From assembly GCA_023253495.1 (NCBI GenBank), contig JALRGF010000025.1, positions 1 through 8,976 of the forward strand: 8,976 nt of DNA, in the 5' to 3' direction. Each line of letters begins with the position of its first letter. Positions within the stretch are counted from its first letter, which is position 1. Source of the stretch: Verrucomicrobiales bacterium (lineage in GTDB: Bacteria > Verrucomicrobiota > Verrucomicrobiia > Verrucomicrobiales > V1-33). Below are positions 1-5,024 of this stretch, piece by piece. The notes under the pieces are model-generated. The model made no database searches, was not told where the DNA came from, and saw only the letters and a list, made by a program, of their open reading frames with translations. Position numbers and translations under genes: made by a program.

Positions 1-106
1 TAGGGACAGGTACCCTGTGCGTGCCGGCGCGCCGCAGTAGTTGCCTCTGGGGGAATCTGACGTCGGGTGCGGGCGGGTGCATTGGTGGTGGCGGCTCCGG
101 CTGGTT

Positions 107-724
107 TCAGAGGTCGAGCGTGCCCTGCATGACGGGTTCGAAGCTGTAGCGGTGGAGGGGGGAGGGGCCGAGGGACCGGAGGGCGGCGAGGTGGTCGCGG
201 GTACCGTAGCCCTTGTGCCGGGAGAATCCGTATCCGGGAAAGGTGCGGTCGGCTTCGACCATGAGGCGGTCGCGGGCGACCTTGGCCACCACGCTGGCGG
301 CGGCGATTGACAGGCACCGGGCGTCGCCTTCGACTACCGCCCGGTGGGCAAACGGGAACGGGCGCACCGGCAGGCCGTCGATCAGCAGTCCGCCGGGGAT
401 TTCCGGGAGTTGCCGGACGGCGCGTTCCATGGCGAGGTGGGTGGCGCGCAGAATGTTGAGGCGGTCGATTTCGGCGACCTCGGCCAGACCGATGCCGATG
501 ATCAGTTGGGTATCGGCGGTCAGCTCGTCGTAAATCGATTCGCGCCGGGCGGCCTTGAGTTTTTTGGAATCGTCGAGCAGCGGGTGGGAAAATCCCGGAG
601 GAATGACGACGGCGGCGGCGACCACCGGCCCGGCGAGGCAGCCGCGGCCGGCCTCGTCGACCCCGGCGACCCGGCTGACGCCGGCCTCCCAGAACTCCTG
701 TTCATACTCCAGGGTGCAGGCCAT
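107..724 (-). CDS. rnhB: Ribonuclease HII
   Basis: This enzyme cuts the RNA strand of RNA-DNA hybrids and nicks DNA at misincorporated ribonucleotides, acting in the cytoplasm with a divalent metal. The 205-residue product is close to the 198 residues of the E. coli enzyme. The four catalytic acids are visible: D23 and E24 in GVDEAGRG, D116 in LLIDG and D134 in EGDAR. The 18-residue step from D116 to D134 matches the E. coli D108-D126 pair. LLDDSKKL (about 49-56), the SIAAASVVAKVARD block and the C-terminal YGFSRHKGYGT and HRYSFEPV motifs are also intact. I chose the ATG at 724 because the frame's more upstream start at 751 falls inside the T-run of the preceding terminator, and family homology begins at MACTLEYE. 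No Shine-Dalgarno sequence precedes it. The terminator implies rnhB has its own promoter or depends on read-through; I could not identify a promoter. Confidence 0.96.
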   Translation of the reverse strand: MACTLEYEQEFWEAGVSRVAGVDEAGRGCLAGPVVAAAVVIPPGFSHPLLDDSKKLKAARRESIYDELTADTQLIIGIGLAEVAEIDRLNILRATHLAMERAVRQLPEIPGGLLIDGLPVRPFPFAHRAVVEGDARCLSIAAASVVAKVARDRLMVEADRTFPGYGFSRHKGYGTRDHLAALRSLGPSPLHRYSFEPVMQGTLDL

Positions 725-749
725 GGCGGGTGTTGAAGGCCGGGAGCAC

Positions 750-781
750 AAAAAACCCGGCCCTCAAAGGTGAGGGCCGGG
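750..781 (-). terminator. Rho-independent terminator of the pseudopilin gene
   Basis: Read on the minus strand, there is a perfect 11-bp stem (CCCGGCCCTCA / TGAGGGCCGGG, 771-781 with 756-766), a 4-base loop and then a run of six T (755-750). It begins about 25 bases after the TAG stop of the pseudopilin gene, which is a classic intrinsic terminator position. It lies only about 25 bases before the rnhB start, so it separates the two transcripts. Confidence 0.9.
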
Positions 782-805
782 CGGCGGGTGAGGATGACCC
801 GGGGA

Positions 806-1483
806 CTATTCCTGCGGGTTGTAGAGGTTGTTCTGGTCGATCTCCTCGCTGTAGGCGCTGGAGAACAGTTCGACCTTCTGGCCGCCGCGGGTGGCCATCG
901 GTTTGAAGTTGTCGCGAGCCGACAGGTTCTCGGCTTTGGCGGACCCGCTGACGTAGACGATGATCGCCTTGCTGCCCTTCCACACGCCGCCTTTCTTGGA
1001 CTGGACGTCGGTGTACTGGCCCTTGGTTTCGGTGAAGCCGTCGGCGATGATCGGCAGGTTGGAGGTCGAGGTGGTGTTCAGGCCGCTGAGGTAGGCCCAG
1101 TGGTTTTCACCGCGCTCGAGGCACTGCGCGTAGTCGGGTTTCGAACCGATGTCGTTGTCGACCTTCATGTTCGCGCTGCGGTGCCATTCGCTGTTGGCGA
1201 CGTAGAACGGCTTTTCTTCCTGGAGCTGGTCCGGGAACATTTTGCGGAACGCGTCGTTGGCGCTGTTTTCGGCCATCGGGAAGGCGCCTTCGTTGTCGTT
1301 GGCGTACAGCATGAGGGCCTTGTGGATACCGGTGGCCTGCATGGTGGAGGTCGTGACGGCAGCGCTCATACGGGCGCTGTTCATGACCGGAAGGGCGACC
1401 GAGGCGAGCAGCGCGATGATCGAGATGACCACCAGCAGTTCGACCAGGGTGAAGCCCTTGGTGGACTGACGTTTGATTTTCAT
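806..1483 (-). CDS. Type II secretion / type IV pilin-like pseudopilin
   Basis: This 225-residue protein has a class III prepilin signal: a short positive leader (MKIKRQSTKG), a cleavage site between G10 and F11, FTLVELL with the conserved Glu at +5 (E15), and a hydrophobic helix to about residue 33. A prepilin peptidase would remove the leader and methylate the new N-terminal Phe. The protein would then join a pseudopilus or stay anchored in the inner membrane. The LYANDNEG motif near residues 52-60 and the hydrophilic C-terminal domain (residues 60-225) resemble the many lone pseudopilin-like proteins of Verrucomicrobia and Planctomycetes. No secretion ATPase, platform protein or prepilin peptidase is adjacent, so its machine is elsewhere or it is an orphan. 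It is monocistronic, with a divergent gap upstream and a strong terminator downstream. Base composition is less GC-rich than its neighbours. No Shine-Dalgarno sequence precedes the ATG. The exact role (GspG/GspH-like or a special surface protein) is not resolved. Confidence 0.88.
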   Translation of the reverse strand: MKIKRQSTKGFTLVELLVVISIIALLASVALPVMNSARMSAAVTTSTMQATGIHKALMLYANDNEGAFPMAENSANDAFRKMFPDQLQEEKPFYVANSEWHRSANMKVDNDIGSKPDYAQCLERGENHWAYLSGLNTTSTSNLPIIADGFTETKGQYTDVQSKKGGVWKGSKAIIVYVSGSAKAENLSARDNFKPMATRGGQKVELFSSAYSEEIDQNNLYNPQE

Positions 1484-1688
1484 TGGGTTATCGAGTTATG
1501 GGGTTTGGTTATAATGGTATGTTTTTTTGCGTGACGGCTGGCCCCCGGGGCGGATTGTTCCGACTGAGAAACCAGCCGTCACCAAAGCGTAAAGATTTCC
1601 CCTGGCCTCGGCAAGAGCTATCGAGCGACCGGGACAAAATTTCTTCAAGGGCCTTTTCCACGGGGCGCGGGTGGGGCATCCTCCGGAC
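1484..1688. promoter_or_regulatory. Divergent intergenic region with probable promoters
   Basis: This gap of about 200 bases lies between the starts of the pseudopilin gene (minus) and the deaminase gene (plus), so promoters for both should be here. An AT-rich patch at 1504-1527 contains TATAAT on the plus strand (1510-1515). The overlapping minus-strand reading is TATAAC (1513-1508), preceded by an A7 tract (1527-1521). The minus-strand element would give a short leader of about 20 bases for the pseudopilin mRNA. No convincing -35 box was found at the usual spacing on either strand, so exact promoter positions are a guess. No coding potential was seen in the gap. Confidence 0.4.
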
Positions 1689-2462
1689 ATGAAGCAGAAC
1701 GCGACATCGCTGGTGGTGGAAGTGGCGGCCGAGGCGGCGGAGGCCGGGCGGCGGGCGGCGGTGCACGGGGCGGCGCTGGTACGGGAGGCGTTGGCGCGGC
1801 GGGGGCGGGCCGGGGTGATTGTGGCGACGGGGGCGTCGCAGTTTGCGATGCTGGCCGCGCTGGTGGTGACGCCGGGTGTCGCTTGGGAGAAAGTGACGTT
1901 CTTCCATCTGGATGAATATCTCGGGTTGCCGGTGACGCATCCGGCCTCCTTCCGCCGGTTTTTGTGGGAGCGGTTTCATTCCCGGCTGCCGGTACCGCCG
2001 CGGGCGTTTCATTATCTGGATGGGGAGGCGGCGGATCCGGTGGCGGAGGGGGCGCGGGTCGGGCGGTTGCTGGCGGAGGAGCCGATCGATGTGGCCTTCA
2101 TTGGTATTGGCGAGAATGCGCATCTGGCTTTCAATGATCCGCCGGCGGACTTTGAGACCGAGGAACCGTATCTGGTGGTGACGCTGGACGACGCCTGCCG
2201 CCGCCAGCAGCTGGGCGAAGGATGGTTCCCGACGCTGGAGGCGGTGCCGCGGCGGGCGCTGTCGATGAGCATCCGCCAGATCCTGCGGAGCCGGCACCTG
2301 GTGGTCACCGTACCGGATGCGCGCAAGGCGGAGGCGGTTCGTGCCAGCCTGGAGGGCCCGCTGACGCCGCAGGTACCAGCGTGCGTACTGCGCCGGCATC
2401 CCTCGTGTGCGCTCTTCCTTGACGAGGCTTCGGCCGCCCTCCTCAGCTCCCCCCGGTCATGA
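1689..2462 (+). CDS. nagB: Glucosamine-6-phosphate deaminase family protein
   Basis: This cytoplasmic enzyme family converts glucosamine 6-phosphate to fructose 6-phosphate and ammonia, the last dedicated step of amino-sugar use. The 257-residue protein has the NagB fold landmarks: a phosphate-binding loop VIVATGASQF (43-52), FFHLDEYLG (71-79) with D75 matching E. coli D72, and GIGENAHLAFNDPP (139-152) with H145 matching the ring-opening His143. E. coli D141 and E148 are replaced by N143 and D150. In my recollection those changes are normal for the GENGHLAFNDPP branch common in Bacteroidetes and PVC bacteria, but Ala144 in place of Gly is less usual. A later VPRRALSMSIRQIL block also fits this branch. 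The ATG at 1689 is preferred; an in-frame GTG at 1671 is possible. Neither has a clear ribosome binding site. The stop overlaps the start of the next gene, so the two are probably co-translated. A related sugar-phosphate isomerase function cannot be excluded. Confidence 0.85.
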   Translation: MKQNATSLVVEVAAEAAEAGRRAAVHGAALVREALARRGRAGVIVATGASQFAMLAALVVTPGVAWEKVTFFHLDEYLGLPVTHPASFRRFLWERFHSRLPVPPRAFHYLDGEAADPVAEGARVGRLLAEEPIDVAFIGIGENAHLAFNDPPADFETEEPYLVVTLDDACRRQQLGEGWFPTLEAVPRRALSMSIRQILRSRHLVVTVPDARKAEAVRASLEGPLTPQVPACVLRRHPSCALFLDEASAALLSSPRS

Positions 2463-3952
2463 TCCGTGACGCCTGGTTCTGTGCCACCCGGTCGTTTTCC
2501 GCTCGGCAGCGGAGTGTCGGCCGTTCACCGGGGAGGCGGTGGTGGTGTGCCGTGGCGGGTGCCATTGCGTGGGCGGGTGCCGTACCGACCCCGGGCGGGG
2601 AGGTGCCCTATTTTGAAATCCGGGTGGTGGACGAGGCGACGGGACGCGGGGTGCCGCTGGTGGAGTTGGAGACAGTGCACAATGTTCGTTTCGTGACCGA
2701 CAATGCCGGACGGGTGGCTTTTCACGAACCCGGGCTGATGGGGCGTGAGGTGTTCTTTCATGTGCGCAGCCACGGCTATGAGTTGCCGAAAGACGGCTTT
2801 GGTTACCGCGGGGTGCGGCCGACGCCGGTGGCGGGCGGGCGGTTCGAGGTGCGGCTGCCTCGGCGCAATCTGGCTGAGCGCCTCTACCGCGTGACAGGCG
2901 AAGGGTTGTATCGCGACAGCCTGCTGCTCGGGCAGCCGGCTCCGGTGAAGCAGCCGTGGCTCAATGGCGGGGTGCTCGGACAGGATTCCGTGCAGGCAGT
3001 GGTTTATGGCGGGCGCATCCGTTGGTTCTGGGGCGACACCAACCGTGCCGGCTACCCCCTCGGGTTGTTCCGGACGTCCGGAGCCACCTCGCGGCGCCCC
3101 GGAGCCGGCGGGCTGCCGGTGTCTGACGGGATCGACCTTGAGTACGACGTGGGCGATGAAGGCTTCAGCCGCGCGATGATCGAACTGCCGGAAAAAGAGG
3201 GCGTGGTATGGATTGACGGACTCAGTGTGGTAGCGGACGGGGACGGGCGTGACGCGATGATCTGTCATTATTCCCGGCGGGCCGGGTTGGCGGACGAGCT
3301 GGCGCATGGGGTGGCGGCTTGGGACGACGGGGCGTCGGTTTTCCGTTCGGCCCGGGAGCGGGTGCCGGGTGCGTGGCAGATCCCGCGCGGGCATCCGACG
3401 CGATGGACCGACACGGACGGGACCGACTGGCTGCTCATTGGCGACCCGTTTCTCCACACCCGCGTCCGCGCCACCCTGGCCGCCGTGCTCGATCCGTCTG
3501 CTTACGAAGCGTGGGACGGCCGGCGCTGGCAGAGGGAGACCGGGCCGCCGAAACCGGAACCATTGGTCGATGCGGAAACCGGACGCCTGGTGACGGTCCA
3601 TGCCGGTTCCTGCCGCTGGAACCGCCATCGGAATCGCTGGGTGCTCATTGCCAACGAGGTCGGCGGTCAGCCGTCGCACCTCGGGGAAGTCTGGTATGCG
3701 GAAGCCGCCGGACCCACCGGCCCATGGACGAAGGCCCGCCGCATCGCCACCCATGAGCGCATGGACTTCTACAACCCGGTCCACCACGACTTTTTCGACG
3801 AAGACGGCGGGCGCCTCATCCATTTCGAGGGGACCTACGTCAATACCTTCTCGGGAAACCCGGTGACCACCCCGCGGTACAACTACAACCAGATCCTGTA
3901 TCGCCTTGACCTCGACGACCCGAGGCTGGACGCGGTCCGCACCGGGCCTTGA
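2459..3952 (+). CDS. Exported Ig-like plus beta-propeller protein, function unknown
   Basis: This 497-residue protein has no function I can name. An Arg-rich N-region (about 1-28), a hydrophobic stretch (29-42) and an AWAGA cleavage-like site suggest export; an RR pair precedes the core, but a full Tat motif is not clear. Residues 50-135 look like a carboxypeptidase-regulatory or Ig-type beta sandwich. From about 140 onward, repeated blade-like segments resemble five-bladed glycosidase-like propellers such as DUF4185. Landmarks are AERLYRVTGEGLYRDS, WFWGDTNR (D193), WIDGLS, LIGDPF (D329), RNRWVLIANE and NPVHHDFFDEDG followed by HFEGTY (E457). I recall similar unnamed proteins in Planctomycetes and Verrucomicrobia. 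The ATG overlaps the deaminase stop as ATGA, so translation is probably coupled, and no Shine-Dalgarno sequence is present. The pairing suggests a role with amino sugars or glycans outside the cytoplasm; this is inference. Confidence 0.75.
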   Translation: MIRDAWFCATRSFSARQRSVGRSPGRRWWCAVAGAIAWAGAVPTPGGEVPYFEIRVVDEATGRGVPLVELETVHNVRFVTDNAGRVAFHEPGLMGREVFFHVRSHGYELPKDGFGYRGVRPTPVAGGRFEVRLPRRNLAERLYRVTGEGLYRDSLLLGQPAPVKQPWLNGGVLGQDSVQAVVYGGRIRWFWGDTNRAGYPLGLFRTSGATSRRPGAGGLPVSDGIDLEYDVGDEGFSRAMIELPEKEGVVWIDGLSVVADGDGRDAMICHYSRRAGLADELAHGVAAWDDGASVFRSARERVPGAWQIPRGHPTRWTDTDGTDWLLIGDPFLHTRVRATLAAVLDPSAYEAWDGRRWQRETGPPKPEPLVDAETGRLVTVHAGSCRWNRHRNRWVLIANEVGGQPSHLGEVWYAEAAGPTGPWTKARRIATHERMDFYNPVHHDFFDEDGGRLIHFEGTYVNTFSGNPVTTPRYNYNQILYRLDLDDPRLDAVRTGP

Positions 3953-4086
3953 GAGCGGCGACGTGAGGGGCCGGGGGGGGGCGCGCGGGCCGGCTTCCCG
4001 TGGCGGCGCGCCGAACCACCACTCCGGCGCCCGGGCCGGCGGTCATCAGGCTCCGCTCGCGGGTGGTGAGGTACCGGCGGTGACAC
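3953..4086. other. G-rich gap between convergent genes
   Basis: This spacer separates the ends of two convergent operons. It holds a run of nine G (3973-3981) flanked by GGGG (3967-3970) and GGG (3987-3989), fitting a simple G-quadruplex pattern on the plus strand. It also holds an imperfect inverted repeat, GGCGCGC at 3980-3986 against GCGCGCC at 4006-4012. Neither arm is followed by a T-run, so a classic intrinsic terminator is not evident on either strand. The GC-rich hairpin could still help termination. No coding potential was seen. Confidence 0.35.
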
Positions 4087-4938
4087 TCACACCGTGACGC
4101 TTTGCAGAAACCGCAGACTCTCGCGCGCGATGGTGTCGGCGTCCGGGGAGTAGTCAAAGACCTCGACGGACAGCCAGCCGTCGTACCCGACCTCGCGAAG
4201 CGCGGCCACGATCGGTTCGTAGCGGACCTCGCCCATGCCGGGGCCGCGCAGGTTCGGGTCGTTGGCGTGAAAGTGCACGAACTGCCCGCGGGCGGCCCGG
4301 ATGATATCCGGGATCGGTGTCGCCTCGTCACTCATCGCCTTGACATCCAGGTGCAGCCGGCACGCGGGGTGGTCGACCTGCTCAATCAGGCGTCGGGTTT
4401 CGGCCGCGGTGGTGAGGAAGTTTGTTTCCTTGCGTCCGAGCGGCTCGAGGGCGAGCTGCACGCCGAGCGGACCGGCCGTCTCGCAGACGGTGCGGAAAAC
4501 GTCGACGGCCCGGGCGGCCGCGTCGCCGTACGTCCAGTCGGGCTCCAGGCTGCGTTGTTTCGGGCTTCCCCAGACCATGATCGAGCCGCCCATGGCGGCG
4601 CAGACGCGCGCCAGATGACAGGCGAACCCGGCGGTCGCCTGGCGCACCGCATCGTCCGGCGTGGTCAGATGCAGCCCGGGCGGCTGCACCAGCAGCCAAT
4701 GCAGGCCGACGACCTCCAGGCCGGCGGCCCGGGCGATCGCGCCGCAGCGTGCGGCGTCGGCTTCGGTAAGGTCGCGCGGGTCATCGATCAGGGTAAACGG
4801 GGCGACCTCCACTCCGGTGTAGCCGGCGGCGGCGATCGCCTCGCAGGTGCGGGCGAACTCATCGGCGCGCAGACCGGTGTGCGGCGGGCGGGGTGCGCCG
4901 GGTTGCTGCCAGGTTTCATTGCAGATGGCAAATTTCAT
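4087..4938 (-). CDS. Sugar isomerase/epimerase, xylose isomerase-like TIM barrel
   Basis: This 283-residue protein is a cytoplasmic TIM barrel of the AP-endonuclease-2 / xylose-isomerase-like superfamily. It likely interconverts a ketose or keto-sugar using a divalent metal. The metal ligands are visible as E165 (LALEPL), D198 (LHLDVKAM), H224 (FHANDPN) and E259 (SVEVFDY). Their spacing of 33, 26 and 35 residues equals that of the E152-D185-H211-E246 set of Pseudomonas cichorii D-tagatose 3-epimerase. E171 corresponds to that enzyme's catalytic E158. The substrate-contact His188 is Ala201 here, so the substrate may differ. The ATG at 4938 is chosen because family homology starts at MKFAICNETW; the longer reading frame upstream only overlaps the next gene. 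No Shine-Dalgarno sequence is present. It lies 86 bases downstream of the giant dehydrogenase-like gene on the same strand with no terminator seen, so an operon is likely. The exact substrate is unknown. Confidence 0.88.
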   Translation of the reverse strand: MKFAICNETWQQPGAPRPPHTGLRADEFARTCEAIAAAGYTGVEVAPFTLIDDPRDLTEADAARCGAIARAAGLEVVGLHWLLVQPPGLHLTTPDDAVRQATAGFACHLARVCAAMGGSIMVWGSPKQRSLEPDWTYGDAAARAVDVFRTVCETAGPLGVQLALEPLGRKETNFLTTAAETRRLIEQVDHPACRLHLDVKAMSDEATPIPDIIRAARGQFVHFHANDPNLRGPGMGEVRYEPIVAALREVGYDGWLSVEVFDYSPDADTIARESLRFLQSVTV

Positions 4939-5024
4939 ACGGGCGGGGAGCGGGGATGGAAGTGGTGGAGGCGATTCCGGATCAGGATGGGGTGCCGATG
5001 GCGGTGGCGGGTCGGGTGCGGGCG

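Noticed and set aside
6..34. Short inverted repeats near the left edge: ACAGG-TAC-CCTGT at 6-18 and the palindrome CGGCGCGCCG at 25-34.
   Set aside because: They are too short or loop-less, and have no T-run in the rnhB direction. Such words are expected by chance in DNA this GC-rich.
770..1534. A 254-codon plus-strand frame opposite the pseudopilin gene.
   Set aside because: The minus strand has a textbook prepilin signal and is followed by a terminator. The plus frame has no domain.
2525..3823. A 432-codon minus-strand frame opposite the exported propeller gene.
   Set aside because: It is rich in Pro, Arg and His with no family resemblance, while the plus strand has a coherent exported protein coupled to the upstream gene.
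26..4012. GGCGCGCC occurs in both the left-edge gap (26-33) and the convergent gap (4005-4012), each with GGTACC nearby.
   Set aside because: The flanking sequences do not align, so no repeat family or attachment site is supported.
4939..5024. Possible terminator or promoter in the 86-base gap between the giant gene and the epimerase.
   Set aside because: No stem followed by a T-run and no -10/-35 pair was found, so co-transcription is the simpler reading.
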